A stretch of DNA of 62,028 nt, taken from NCBI GenBank assembly GCA_022801715.1, contig JAAWSV010000011.1, positions 1 through 62,028 on the forward strand. The letters are read 5' to 3'. Under the pieces are notes generated by a model. It saw only the letters and a list, made by a program, of their open reading frames with translations, was not told the DNA's origin and did no database searches. The translations under genes and the position numbers were made by a program. Source of the stretch: Oscillospiraceae bacterium (GTDB taxonomy: Bacteria > Bacillota > Clostridia > Oscillospirales > Oscillospiraceae). Below are positions 33,252 through 42,096 of this stretch, in pieces; within the stretch, counting starts at the first letter, position 1; every line of letters starts with the position of its first letter.

Positions 33252-34670
33252 CTAAGAGTTATCTCGATTGATGGGCTTGCGGATTAGCAAGCGGCTTAGG
33301 GCCTCCTTGTCGAAGGGCCAGACGGGGTACATGTATCCCCTGCCCACGATGGGTTTGGTGGTAAACAGCAGCACGAGCAGCAGCACCATCCCCGCCGCGA
33401 AGCCCCACCAGTCGGCGATGGCGATGAGAATCAGCAGCACCACCCGCATGAGCTTAAAGGCGTACCCCAGCTCGAAGCTGGGCTGGGCGAAGCTGGCGAT
33501 GGAGACAAAGGCCATATACACCAGCACCTCCGGCACCAGCCACCGGGCCTGCACGGCGAAGTCCCCCAAAATCAGCGCCCCGATCATGGAGAAGGAGCTG
33601 CTGAGCACGTCCGGGGTGTTCAGGGAGGCCAGCTTGAGCAGGTCGATCAAAAACTCCACCAGCAGGAGCTGGGCCAGCAGAGGCACGTGGCCCTCCTCCT
33701 CCACGGTGACAAACTGGAGCCAGTCGGGCACCATATGGGGGCTTTTGGCCAAGAGGTACCAGATGGGGGTGATTACCAAGGACAAAATGAACACAGCAAT
33801 GCGGATATAGCGCAGATAGGTGCCGATAAGAGGCGGAAAGTAGTAGTCGTTGGCCTCCTCCATGAAGTCGAAGAAGTGGGTGGGCAGGAGCATCACCGAG
33901 GGGGAGTTGTCCACCAGCAGCACCACGAACCCCTCCATGATGCAGGCGGCGGCGGTGTCCGGACGCTCGGTGTAGCGGACCTTGGGGAAAGGATTGTACC
34001 ACTGGGGGGCCATCATGGCCTCGGCTACGCTCTCTTGGCTCATGGTAATGGAGCCCACGTCGATCCTCGCAAGCTTCCGCCGGATCTCCTCTAAGAGCTT
34101 CTGATCCACCCGGTCCTCCATGTAGGCCAACACGATGTCTGAGCGGCTGTTAGCCCCCACCTTGTGGTTCTCCAAGGTGAGATTCTCATCCCTAATCCGC
34201 CGGCGGATCAGGGAGGTATTCTGCAGCAGCACCTCCACAAACCCGTCATGGGCCCCCCGGAGCACCCGGCCATCAGAGGGCTCCTGCACACCCCGGCTGG
34301 GAAAGGTTTTGGCGTCGATGAGCGCGCAGTAATCAAAGCCCTCGATAATCAGGGCCATTTTGCCTAAGAATACGCCGGTAAGGATCTCCCGCAGCCGGTT
34401 CTCCGCATTCACCTCGCCAAAGGTAACAAAGCGGCGGATGACCTGATCCATGTCGGTGGTACTCTCCATATCCTCCGGCTGCACCTGCAGCAGGAAGGAG
34501 ACAATCCGCTCGATAACGCTGTCGTCGCCGTAACCATCCAGCACATAGAGGCGGGCGGACCTGCCGCCAATCATCAGGTCACGGGAGATTACATCAAAGT
34601 TGCGGCCGACGCCGATTTTATCATCCAATATCCGGCGATTTTTCTCTAAGCTTTTGGTTATCTGCTCCAT
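33252..34670 (-). CDS. spoVAF: Stage V sporulation protein AF (GerA-family membrane protein)
   Basis: The ATG at 34670 follows GGGGAGG; the GTG two codons upstream overlaps that site. The product has a soluble N-terminal half and four or more C-terminal membrane helices. It carries SpoVAF/GerAA signatures: PKVRYTERPDTAAACIMEG, LLVDNSPSVMLLPTHFFDF and EEANDYYFPPLIGTYLRYI. SpoVAF sits in the inner spore membrane and is linked to the SpoVA channel and to germination. Here it is a single gene with its own sigma-G-like promoter and no spoVA operon beside it. It is the main evidence that the organism forms spores. Confidence 0.92.
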   Translation of the reverse strand: MEQITKSLEKNRRILDDKIGVGRNFDVISRDLMIGGRSARLYVLDGYGDDSVIERIVSFLLQVQPEDMESTTDMDQVIRRFVTFGEVNAENRLREILTGVFLGKMALIIEGFDYCALIDAKTFPSRGVQEPSDGRVLRGAHDGFVEVLLQNTSLIRRRIRDENLTLENHKVGANSRSDIVLAYMEDRVDQKLLEEIRRKLARIDVGSITMSQESVAEAMMAPQWYNPFPKVRYTERPDTAAACIMEGFVVLLVDNSPSVMLLPTHFFDFMEEANDYYFPPLIGTYLRYIRIAVFILSLVITPIWYLLAKSPHMVPDWLQFVTVEEEGHVPLLAQLLLVEFLIDLLKLASLNTPDVLSSSFSMIGALILGDFAVQARWLVPEVLVYMAFVSIASFAQPSFELGYAFKLMRVVLLILIAIADWWGFAAGMVLLLVLLFTTKPIVGRGYMYPVWPFDKEALSRLLIRKPINRDNS

Positions 34671-34694
34671 AGGCACCTCCCCTTATTTGTGGGT

Positions 34695-34724
34695 TAGTAT
34701 GACCAAGGAGCGGGGAGGATATGC
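34695..34724 (-). promoter_or_regulatory. Sigma-G-like (forespore) promoter of spoVAF
   Basis: On the minus strand GCATA (34724-34720), an 18-nt spacer and CATACTA (34701-34695) fit the sigma-G pattern GHATR-N18-CATWMTA at every position, 24 nt before the start codon. Confidence 0.7.
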
Positions 34725-34823
34725 TATTCTTGTCCCGCGGCGCAATACAGGACTTATTACACGCCCATTTCAATCGTCCGGCAAAACCGGAGATATTCAC
34801 TCCTAATTTCTAATCCCCCTTCC

Positions 34824-36284
34824 TCAAAACCATTTCAGCCCAAAGAAATCACTAATCTGTCCCATCAGCACCAGCACCATCACCGCCGGCACAATTACCC
34901 GCATACACACCCGGTAGGCCCTCTGCACCCACGCCGCCTGCATAGGCGTGCCTACCTCATGCAGCACCGTCTCCGGCTTGATCTCCCAGCTGACCATAAA
35001 GGACAGCAGCAGCGCACCCAAGGGCATCATCAAACCCTCGCTGAGGCAGTCCAAAAAGTCCAGCCAAGTCTCCGTAAAGGGCACGTAGCGCACTACGCCC
35101 TCTTGGACGTAGCTCAGCTGCTCCTTCAGAGGCACCCACAGGCCATTGCTGCCCAGACCGTCGATGGAGACGATGGTGGCCAGCACCAGTACAATAGCCG
35201 AGACCCACAGAGAAATCTTCCGCCGGTCCCCCACCTTGCCCCGGAGGTTGGCGTGGTCCATCAGGAAGGTGACCAGCACCTCTGTCAGGGCGATGGAGGA
35301 GGACACCGCCGCCACCAGCACCAGAAGGTAGAACACCGCACCGAACAGCGGTCCCACTGCACCCATGGTGTTGAATACGTCCTGCAGAGTGACAAACAGC
35401 AGCGACGGGCCGTTGAGCTTGGCTTGGGTACCATAGGTGGCGATGGCCGCCGGCAGCACCGCCAAGCCAGCCATCAGCGCCACGATGGTGTCCGCCGCCA
35501 CTACCACTACCGAATTCTTCAAAAGGTCCTCATCGGCGTGGAGGTAGGAGCCATAGGTCACCATGATGCCCATGGCCAAGGACAGCGAGAAGAACATCTG
35601 CCCCCCCGCAGTGGCCAGCACAGAGATAAAGCCCGGGTTCTCCGCAATATAGCCATGGCTTACCGCGTAGCCGGGAAGGAACATGAATTTCAGGCCCTCT
35701 ACCGCGCCGGGGAGAGTCAGGCTGCGGACGATGACCACCACCAGCATAATGGCCAAGGCGGGCATTCCCACACGGTTAAACCGTTCAATGCCCCCCTTGA
35801 TGCCCCCCTTGATGATGAGGTAGCCCAGAATCAGGTACAAGAAGGTAAACATCAGCGCGCCAAACTGGTTGGTGAGCATCCCAGCGAAAAGCTCCTGCCC
35901 TGTGGCCGCATGGCGGTCAAAGCCCAAATTCGCCAAATTCAGGCACATATACTCAATGCAGTAGCCCCCCAGAACCGTGTAGAACCCCAGAATCAACAGG
36001 GGGGAGAGTACCGCCAGCCAGCCGATCCAGCCGAAGCGCCGGCTCAGCTTGTGGTAGGCCCCCACCACGCCCAAGCCCGTCTTTCGGCCGATGGCCAGCT
36101 CGCTGACCATCATGGGGACGCCTACCAGCACCGCCAGAATCAGGTAGATGATCAGGTACACCGCTCCGCCGGCCCGGCCCATCTTGTAGGGGAAGGCCCA
36201 GATATTCCCCAAGCCCACCGCCGACCCGATAGCCGCCAGCAGAAACCCCACATTGCTGCCCCAGGATTCTCTCTTTTTACTCAT
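34824..36284 (-). CDS. SNF-family sodium-dependent transporter
   Basis: The start at 36284 follows AAGGAG; the frame stays open far upstream only because it runs antisense to the LysR gene. The 486-residue product has 11-12 membrane helices and the neurotransmitter:sodium symporter signature GFLLAAIGSAVGLGNIWAFP in helix 1, with ATAGGQMFFSLSLAMGIMV in helix 6. These residues bind sodium and the amino-acid substrate. Bacterial members carry amino acids such as leucine, tryptophan or tyrosine. It is divergent from a LysR-type gene that probably controls it. The substrate is unknown. Confidence 0.94.
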   Translation of the reverse strand: MSKKRESWGSNVGFLLAAIGSAVGLGNIWAFPYKMGRAGGAVYLIIYLILAVLVGVPMMVSELAIGRKTGLGVVGAYHKLSRRFGWIGWLAVLSPLLILGFYTVLGGYCIEYMCLNLANLGFDRHAATGQELFAGMLTNQFGALMFTFLYLILGYLIIKGGIKGGIERFNRVGMPALAIMLVVVIVRSLTLPGAVEGLKFMFLPGYAVSHGYIAENPGFISVLATAGGQMFFSLSLAMGIMVTYGSYLHADEDLLKNSVVVVAADTIVALMAGLAVLPAAIATYGTQAKLNGPSLLFVTLQDVFNTMGAVGPLFGAVFYLLVLVAAVSSSIALTEVLVTFLMDHANLRGKVGDRRKISLWVSAIVLVLATIVSIDGLGSNGLWVPLKEQLSYVQEGVVRYVPFTETWLDFLDCLSEGLMMPLGALLLSFMVSWEIKPETVLHEVGTPMQAAWVQRAYRVCMRVIVPAVMVLVLMGQISDFFGLKWF

Positions 36285-36428
36285 CTCGTTCTCCTTTTCT
36301 CGGAGGCTCGGAACAGGCCGCAAGCCCCCTTCTTTTCCTTTTGCTCCGCTTCCCGCGGAAAAAATCTTCTTGTGTAAATCTGACCATTTTTGTGAAAAAT
36401 ATGCTTGTTTTTTATTGTAGCAAAGATA

Positions 36429-36457
36429 TTGCAAAAGGACAACACCGAGATTATAAT
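36429..36457 (+). promoter_or_regulatory. Promoter of the LysR gene
   Basis: TTGCAA (36429-36434), a 17-nt spacer and TATAAT (36452-36457). It lies in the shared 210-nt region with the divergent transporter gene. Confidence 0.75.
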
Positions 36458-36494
36458 ATATATTACGTTTCCTAATGGATAAGGAGAAAATTTT

Positions 36495-37406
36495 ATGGAT
36501 ACGAAGAAGTGGGAGGCGCTGCTGACCGCGGTGGAGGCGGGCAGCTTTACCAAGGCCGCCGAGCGGCTGGGCTATACCCAGTCGGGGCTGACCCACATGA
36601 TGCACGCGCTGGAAAAAGAGGTGGGGCTCTCCCTTCTCCTCCGGGACCGGTACGGTGTGCGCCTGACCACCGCCGGGGAGCGGCTGCTGCCGGCGGTGCG
36701 GGATCTGCAGCAGGCGGCCAAGCGGCTGGAGAATCAGATCGCGCTGGTGGGCAGCACGAAGAAGGAGAATATCCGGGTAGCGGCCTACTCCAGCATCTGC
36801 ATGCACTGGCTGCCCTCCATTGTCTCCAAATTTCGCCGGGACTATCCGGACATCAGCGTGGATATCCGGATGGGCAACGTGGACGAGATGTACACCTGGC
36901 TCCAAGAGGACAAGGTGGATCTGTCCTTCGTCAGCAACCAGCGGCGGGAGGGATTCGACTGGATTCCTCTGTGGGACGATCCCCTGCTGGCCATTCTGCC
37001 CCCCAACGACCCCATGGGCGGGCTGAATGCCTTTCCCGTTTCGGAGTTTGAGGGGCGTGAATTCCTGATGCCCTCCCTGGGGTTTGACTACGACATCCTG
37101 CCCATCTTCCACCGGGCAGGCGTCGCCCCGGACATCCGGGATACCTCTGTGGACGATGCCACCGTGATCTCCATGGTGGAACTGGGTCTGGGGTACAGCA
37201 TCCTGTCCGACCTGATTCTCCAAGGGCGGCGGGACAACATCATAGCCCTGCCCTTATCCCCCTGCGCCAGCCGCTCCCTGGGCATTGCCGTCCACTCCCT
37301 GCGGCAAACCACGCCCATCACCCTGCGGCTGATCGACTACTCCAAAGAGGTGGTCGGCGACCTGCACAGCCCCTTGGGCACAGGTGCTGCCCATTCCAAA
37401 TTTTAA
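36495..37406 (+). CDS. LysR-type transcriptional regulator
   Basis: The 303-residue product has the N-terminal winged helix (AVEAGSFTKAAERLGYTQSG, then HALEKEVGLSLLLRD), the LTTAGERLLP linker start and a periplasmic-binding-like effector domain from about residue 90 (NIRVAAYSSICMHWLPSIV). GGATAAGGAG precedes the start. LysR genes usually control the divergent neighbour, so the SNF-family transporter is the most likely target, with that transporter's substrate or a metabolite as effector. It is followed closely by the DUF2156-GNAT gene, which could be co-transcribed. Confidence 0.95.
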   Translation: MDTKKWEALLTAVEAGSFTKAAERLGYTQSGLTHMMHALEKEVGLSLLLRDRYGVRLTTAGERLLPAVRDLQQAAKRLENQIALVGSTKKENIRVAAYSSICMHWLPSIVSKFRRDYPDISVDIRMGNVDEMYTWLQEDKVDLSFVSNQRREGFDWIPLWDDPLLAILPPNDPMGGLNAFPVSEFEGREFLMPSLGFDYDILPIFHRAGVAPDIRDTSVDDATVISMVELGLGYSILSDLILQGRRDNIIALPLSPCASRSLGIAVHSLRQTTPITLRLIDYSKEVVGDLHSPLGTGAAHSKF

Positions 37407-37430
37407 AAGAAATGAGAGTTAAATGACCCT

Positions 37431-38831
37431 ATGCTGACTTTTTCCTCCGTCAATGTACGCAATGCCGCCAAGCTGCGGAAATACTACAAAAACTGCTCCT
37501 ACCGCCTGTGTGAGTACTCCTTAGGCGTAAAGCTCATGTGGAAGCACCACTTCTCCCCCACATTTGCCCAAGAGGGCGGCTGTCTCATCGTCAAAAGCAC
37601 CTCCCACGGCCGCACCGTTTTCGACTACCCCGTCCCTCTGAACGCCGCCAGCAGCATTGAGGAGGCCATCACCGCCATTGAGGACTATTGCCGGGAGCAG
37701 GGCATCTGTCCCGTGTTCTACCAAGTGCCCGAGGAGGAGCTGGGCCGGGTGCTCCCCCGCTACCCCTGTGCCCAGGTGGAGAACAACCGGCTGTGGCAGG
37801 ACTACCTCTACCGCGCGGAGGATCTCATCACCTTCGCCGGCCGGCACTACTCCGGTCAGCGCAACCATATCAACAAGTTCCGCAAGCTCTACCCGGAGGC
37901 CCAGTTCCGCCCCATTGTACCGGAGGATGCGGAGAAGCTGGAGCGGTTTTGGGATGAATTTCACCGGGTCTTTCACAAGGAGAGCGCCTTGGCCAAGAAG
38001 GAGCTGTGCTACGCCCGGAAGCTCACCCGTCAGATCGGCAAGCCTTGGCTGCTGGCCGGCGCCATTGAGCTGGAGGGACGCTTCTTAGCCATCAGTGTGG
38101 GAGAGATCTGCGGCGACACCTTGGTCTGTCACATTGAGAAGGCTCTTCCGGACTATGAGGGGATCTACCCCACCATGGTGCAGTCCTTCGCCGCCCATTT
38201 TGCCGGGAAGTGCGCCTATATCAACCGGGAGGATGACGGGGCAGACCGGGGCCTGCGCACCAGTAAAACCCAGTACCACCCCTGCGCCATGGGCAGCAAG
38301 TACAAGCTCATCACCGCCACGGAGCTCACCCGGCTCAAGGCCATCCCCACCCTGCGCACCGACCGCCTGACGCTGGACGCCATCCAGCCCTCGGACCGGG
38401 ACGCTTACAACCGCCTGTGCTTGGATGACGTGCGCAACCGCCTGTGGGGCTATGACTACCGGAAGGACCTGAAGGGTCCTCTGACGGATAACTATTTCTA
38501 CCGGGTGGCCCGCAATGACTTCAAAAACCGTCTGGCTCTGAATTTCGCCATCCGCTTAGAAGATCAGTTTATCGGGGAGGTGGTGCTCTACCGCTTCGAC
38601 TGCAAGGGCGCGGCGGAGCTGGGCTGCCGTATTCTGCCGGAGTTCGACGGAAACGGCTACGGAGCCGAGGCCTTCGCCGCCGCGGCAGACTGGGCGCTCT
38701 ATGAGCTGGGTCTCACACGCTTGGAGGCTAAGTGCTTCAAGGAAAATGAGGCCTCCAAAAGGATGCTCGCCGCCTGTATGCGCCCGCAGCGGGAGGACGA
38801 CACCTTCTACTACTTTGAGAAGCTGATTTAA
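37431..38831 (+). CDS. Fusion of DUF2156-like and GNAT acetyltransferase domains
   Basis: The 466-residue product joins two acyltransferase-type halves. Residues 1 to about 300 resemble the DUF2156/phosphatidylglycerol lysyltransferase-like family (CEYSLGVKLMWKHHF, HYSGQRNHINKFRKLYPEA, YINREDDGADRGLRTSKTQY). From about 310 on is a RimJ/RimL-type GNAT domain (LRTDRLTLDAIQPSDRDAYN, ELGCRILPEFDGNGYGAEAF, LEAKCFKENEASKRML). Both halves have the GNAT fold and use acyl-CoA or aminoacyl-tRNA donors. There is no membrane segment, so it is cytosolic. The ribosome site is weak. The substrates are unknown; the fusion could modify one target twice or two ends of a molecule. Confidence 0.85.
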   Translation: MLTFSSVNVRNAAKLRKYYKNCSYRLCEYSLGVKLMWKHHFSPTFAQEGGCLIVKSTSHGRTVFDYPVPLNAASSIEEAITAIEDYCREQGICPVFYQVPEEELGRVLPRYPCAQVENNRLWQDYLYRAEDLITFAGRHYSGQRNHINKFRKLYPEAQFRPIVPEDAEKLERFWDEFHRVFHKESALAKKELCYARKLTRQIGKPWLLAGAIELEGRFLAISVGEICGDTLVCHIEKALPDYEGIYPTMVQSFAAHFAGKCAYINREDDGADRGLRTSKTQYHPCAMGSKYKLITATELTRLKAIPTLRTDRLTLDAIQPSDRDAYNRLCLDDVRNRLWGYDYRKDLKGPLTDNYFYRVARNDFKNRLALNFAIRLEDQFIGEVVLYRFDCKGAAELGCRILPEFDGNGYGAEAFAAAADWALYELGLTRLEAKCFKENEASKRMLAACMRPQREDDTFYYFEKLI

Positions 38832-38857
38832 TGTAAGGAAAAAAGAGGAAAACTCAC

Positions 38858-39406
38858 ATGGAACAAAGTCAAGCGGATATCAAGCTGGGCCGCTTTCTCA
38901 GCTTAGTGCTGCGCCATGAGCCACAGGCCGCGGGGATCACCTTGGACCAGCACGGCTGGGCCGATGTGGAGGCACTGATTGCCGGTGTCCGCCGTGCGGG
39001 CCGCACCATTGACCGGGAAACTCTGGAGCGGATTGTCCGGGAGAACAACAAGCAGCGCTATGCTTTCAACGACGACCACACCAAAATCCGGGCCAGTCAG
39101 GGCCACTCCATCGCTGTGGATGTGGAGCTCCAGCCGGCCCAGCCGCCGGCGGTCCTCTACCACGGCACCGCGCAGCGTTTCCTCTCCCCCATCCGTCGGG
39201 AGGGGCTGAAGCCCATGGGCCGGCAGTATGTCCACCTCTCCAAGGACCGGGAGACCGCCACGGCGGTGGGCCGGCGCCACGGCACACCGGTGGTGCTCAC
39301 CGTGAACGCCGCCGCCATGGTCCGGGACGGGGCGGTGTTCTACCTGTCGGAGAACGGCGTGTGGCTCTGCAAGGCCGTCGATGTACGGTATCTGAAGTTT
39401 TCGTGA
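38858..39406 (+). CDS. kptA: RNA 2'-phosphotransferase (Tpt1/KptA)
   Basis: The 182-residue product has the full Tpt1/KptA set: LGRFLSLVLRHEPQAAGITL, RYAFNDDHTKIRASQGHS, LYHGTAQRFLSPI, YVHLSKDRETA and SENGVWLCKAVDVRYL. The enzyme uses NAD+ to remove an internal 2'-phosphate from RNA through an ADP-ribosylated intermediate. Bacteria have no obvious 2'-phosphate splice product, so its role is unclear. It follows the acyltransferase fusion by 26 nt and ends at a bidirectional terminator. An rtcB RNA-ligase gene lies about 1.5 kb away on the other strand, which fits an RNA-repair setting. Confidence 0.95.
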   Translation: MEQSQADIKLGRFLSLVLRHEPQAAGITLDQHGWADVEALIAGVRRAGRTIDRETLERIVRENNKQRYAFNDDHTKIRASQGHSIAVDVELQPAQPPAVLYHGTAQRFLSPIRREGLKPMGRQYVHLSKDRETATAVGRRHGTPVVLTVNAAAMVRDGAVFYLSENGVWLCKAVDVRYLKFS

Positions 39407-39413
39407 CGGACAA

Positions 39414-39445
39414 AGAGGGACCGCTCCCAAAGGAGCGGTCCCTCT
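39414..39445. terminator. Bidirectional terminator between kptA and the deacetylase gene
   Basis: AGAGGGACCGCTCC (39414-39427) pairs perfectly with GGAGCGGTCCCTCT (39432-39445) around CAAA. T tracts are short on both sides. Confidence 0.75.
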
Positions 39446-39459
39446 CACGTTATGTATGC

Positions 39460-40728
39460 TCAGGCGGGTGCATCTTCACCGCCGTCTGGCGTCTCATCCG
39501 GGACGGATGTTGTCCCCTCTGCAGGAGCCTCTCCCGGCTCCCCTGTGTCCTCCGGCGGGGCCTCTGGAGGCGTTTGGCCTTCACCCTCTTCTGGCGGCAC
39601 GCCCTCCCCTGGGTCCTCCTCTGGCGGCGGCTCCTCAGGCGTGGTCTCCCCCGGGGTCAGCTCCGAGCCGTCAGTGGAGTCTGGACCAGAATCCTCCGGC
39701 GGTGGTTCCGATCCCTCCGGCGGCAGTGTACCGGGGTCCTCCGGCGGCAATTCCGGCTGCTCCGGGGCCACCACGGGGGGCGTCTCCGGGACCACCACGG
39801 GGGGCGTCTCCGGGACGGCGGCGGGCAGGGAGACCGGCCGTCCGAAGTGGAAATACTCGTAATTATAGAGCCCATTGGCCTGAAGGGAGTCACCATAGTG
39901 CTGGGTGATCAGCTCCGTCACCGTCACCAGCTGATAGCCCTCCTCAATAAGCCACGGGATCAGGATCCGGCTGGCCTCCACGCTGGTATCATAGGTGCTG
40001 TGCATCAAAATCACCTGGCCATTCAAATCGCCGACACCCTGCACGGTGGCCAAAATCTTCTCCACATCCCGGGAGAGCCAGTCCTCCGTATCAATGGACC
40101 AGGCGATGAGGCTGCGGCCGGTAGAGCCATGCAGCGTCCGGCTCAGAGAACCATAGGGCGGACGCAGAAGGGTGGGCTTGTGGCCCAGCACATCCTGAAA
40201 GTTGGCGTCTGCCTTGTCCAAATCCGAGAGGATCGCCTCCTTGGACAGCTTCCCCAAGTCGGCGTGGCGGTAGGAGTGGCTGCCTATCTCACAGCCCATG
40301 GCCTCCGCCCGGCGCACCGCGTCGGCGTCATTGTAGAGGCTGCGGCCCACCTCAAAAAAGGTGGCTACCGACCGATTCTCCTCCAAAATGTCCAAAATCT
40401 GGTCGGTATACACCCCGTGGGGCCCATCGTCATAGGTCAGGGCCACCATAGGTTTCTCCGGGTCGATGGGGCGCCGCCCCTCCCCGGTATCGTCATTGCC
40501 CTCATCGGCAGCACCGTCAATGGGGGGCTCTGTCCCCTTTTGGTTCTCATCCTCTATTGGCTGGCTGTCCTCCGGGGGGATGTGATCCGCCGGCTTGGAG
40601 GAGTCGGGCTGTGAGGTACTGACACCGCTGTCGTCAGCGCCGCCGTCCTTGGGTTCAGCGGGGGCGGAACAGGCCAATGTGAGAAGCAAAAGCAGTGAGC
40701 AAGCGAGGGCGAATAGACGTCGTATCAT
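39460..40728 (-). CDS. Polysaccharide deacetylase lipoprotein with a Pro/Glu-rich tail
   Basis: The 422-residue product begins with a lipoprotein signal ending in TLAC. After an acidic linker comes a NodB domain with the metal and catalytic motifs VALTYDDGPHG, HSYRHAD, RPPYG, WSIDTEDW and ILMHST. These enzymes remove N-acetyl groups from peptidoglycan or other polymers outside the cell. The last 130 residues are a low-complexity Pro/Glu/Gly tail with two PETPPVV units and repeated PPE units, which may span or bind the wall. It lies 134 nt behind rtcB on the same strand and may share its transcript. Confidence 0.93.
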   Translation of the reverse strand: MIRRLFALACSLLLLLTLACSAPAEPKDGGADDSGVSTSQPDSSKPADHIPPEDSQPIEDENQKGTEPPIDGAADEGNDDTGEGRRPIDPEKPMVALTYDDGPHGVYTDQILDILEENRSVATFFEVGRSLYNDADAVRRAEAMGCEIGSHSYRHADLGKLSKEAILSDLDKADANFQDVLGHKPTLLRPPYGSLSRTLHGSTGRSLIAWSIDTEDWLSRDVEKILATVQGVGDLNGQVILMHSTYDTSVEASRILIPWLIEEGYQLVTVTELITQHYGDSLQANGLYNYEYFHFGRPVSLPAAVPETPPVVVPETPPVVAPEQPELPPEDPGTLPPEGSEPPPEDSGPDSTDGSELTPGETTPEEPPPEEDPGEGVPPEEGEGQTPPEAPPEDTGEPGEAPAEGTTSVPDETPDGGEDAPA

Positions 40729-40862
40729 GGCGGGAAGCTCCCTTTACAAAATTCTTCGCTTAGTATGCGCCATCGGGAGAAAAAATGTAAGGCGGAATTG
40801 GTGACAAAATAAAAACAAAAAGTGACAAAATAATACAAGCCCCTGCCTGCCCCACGTCTCCC

Positions 40863-42074
40863 CTACGCCTCTGACTCGCCAGCCTTAAAGTTATAGACAG
40901 GACGGAGGATCTCCTGCACCTCCGCGGTGGGCGCGATATTCGCCAAGATGTCCTCCATCCCCTTGTAGGCCATAGGGCACTCGTCCAGCGTCCCCCGCCC
41001 CACAGAGGTGGTGTACACCCCTGCCATCTGCTTTTTGAACTCCGAAACAGTGAAGCTCTCCTTGGCCTCGCTGCGGCTCATGAGACGGCCTGCGCCGTGG
41101 GGAGCGGAGCAGTTCCAGTCCTCGTTCCCCTTCCCCACACACAGAAGGCTTCCGTCCCGCATATTGATGGGGATCAGCAGCCGCTCCCCCGCTTGGGCGG
41201 AGACAGCTCCCTTGCGCAGGACCATGGCCTCGGTATCAATATAGTTGTGGATTGTGGTGAACTGCTCCTCTATGTGGAGCTTCATCCCCTTGACAATCTC
41301 ATCCACCATAGCCTGACGGTTCAGCGCCGCAAAACGCTGGACAATGCGCATATCGTGCAGGTAGTCCTCAAACAGCGCCCCAGAGACGTAGGCCAGAGGC
41401 CGGGGGATGCTGGTCTGCTTCTGGTTCTTCAGCCGCTTCAGCTCCCGCTGGATCTCCTTCTGACGGCCCTCCGCCCTCAGCTGGGCAATCATTGCCTCCA
41501 CGGAGGCGTCATCGGTGCGGTTGAGCGCCTTCCAGCCCTCCTCCTGATAGTATTTGGCCACCTCCAGCCCCAAGCGGCGGCTGCCGGAGTGTATCACGAT
41601 GTAGAGCCGGCCCTCGCTGTCCTGGTCCACCTCAATAAAGTGGTTTCCCCCGCCTAAGGTCCCCATAGACTTCTCCGCGCGGATCAGGTCCACATGCCTG
41701 GCGCAGCGGAGTTCCCCTAAGTCCACCTCCTCCGTGTATCGGTGGATCTTCTGCCGAATGGCGAAGCCCGAGGGGATACGCTCATAGATCAGCTTATCCA
41801 GCTTCTGCATCTCCAAGTGGTCCTCCCGCACACGCACGGTTTCCATGCCGCAGCCGATATCCACGCCCACCAGATTGGGCACCACCTTGTCGGTGATGGT
41901 CATCGTGGTACCCACCGTACAGCCCATACCGGCGTGTACATCAGGCATCAGCCGGATCCGGCTGCCGGCGGCAAACTCTTGGCTGCATAGTGCGATCACT
42001 TGGGCAATGGAGGCTTGGTCCACTACGTCGGTGAAAATCTTGGCCTCGTTATACTTACCTCTGACGGTCAACAT
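40863..42074 (-). CDS. rtcB: RtcB-family RNA ligase
   Basis: The 403-residue product follows GGAGGAGAG. It has the RtcB metal and guanylylation motifs: RLMPDVHAGMGCTVG, NLVGVDIGCGMETV, LGGGNHFIEV, VIHSGSRRLG and the guanylate-accepting histidine in SAPHGAGRLMSR. RtcB joins 2',3'-cyclic phosphate or 3'-phosphate ends to 5'-OH ends using GTP and Mn. It is shorter than the classical archaeal and E. coli enzymes of about 480 residues, matching the short bacterial RtcB group. A palindrome over its -10 suggests a dedicated repressor. kptA, another RNA-end enzyme, is close by. Confidence 0.95.
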   Translation of the reverse strand: MLTVRGKYNEAKIFTDVVDQASIAQVIALCSQEFAAGSRIRLMPDVHAGMGCTVGTTMTITDKVVPNLVGVDIGCGMETVRVREDHLEMQKLDKLIYERIPSGFAIRQKIHRYTEEVDLGELRCARHVDLIRAEKSMGTLGGGNHFIEVDQDSEGRLYIVIHSGSRRLGLEVAKYYQEEGWKALNRTDDASVEAMIAQLRAEGRQKEIQRELKRLKNQKQTSIPRPLAYVSGALFEDYLHDMRIVQRFAALNRQAMVDEIVKGMKLHIEEQFTTIHNYIDTEAMVLRKGAVSAQAGERLLIPINMRDGSLLCVGKGNEDWNCSAPHGAGRLMSRSEAKESFTVSEFKKQMAGVYTTSVGRGTLDECPMAYKGMEDILANIAPTAEVQEILRPVYNFKAGESEA

Positions 42075-42096
42075 ATCTGTTCTCTCCTCCTCGCTG

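Noticed and set aside
34824-37223. A 799-codon minus-strand frame spanning the SNF transporter and the region opposite the LysR gene.
   Set aside because: The first 313 codons are antisense to a real LysR gene and show no family features; a good ribosome site and the family start lie at 36284.
39750-39850. Short tandem repeats considered as a CRISPR-like or intergenic repeat array.
   Set aside because: They are in frame inside the deacetylase tail and encode PETPPVV units; spacers of constant size are absent.
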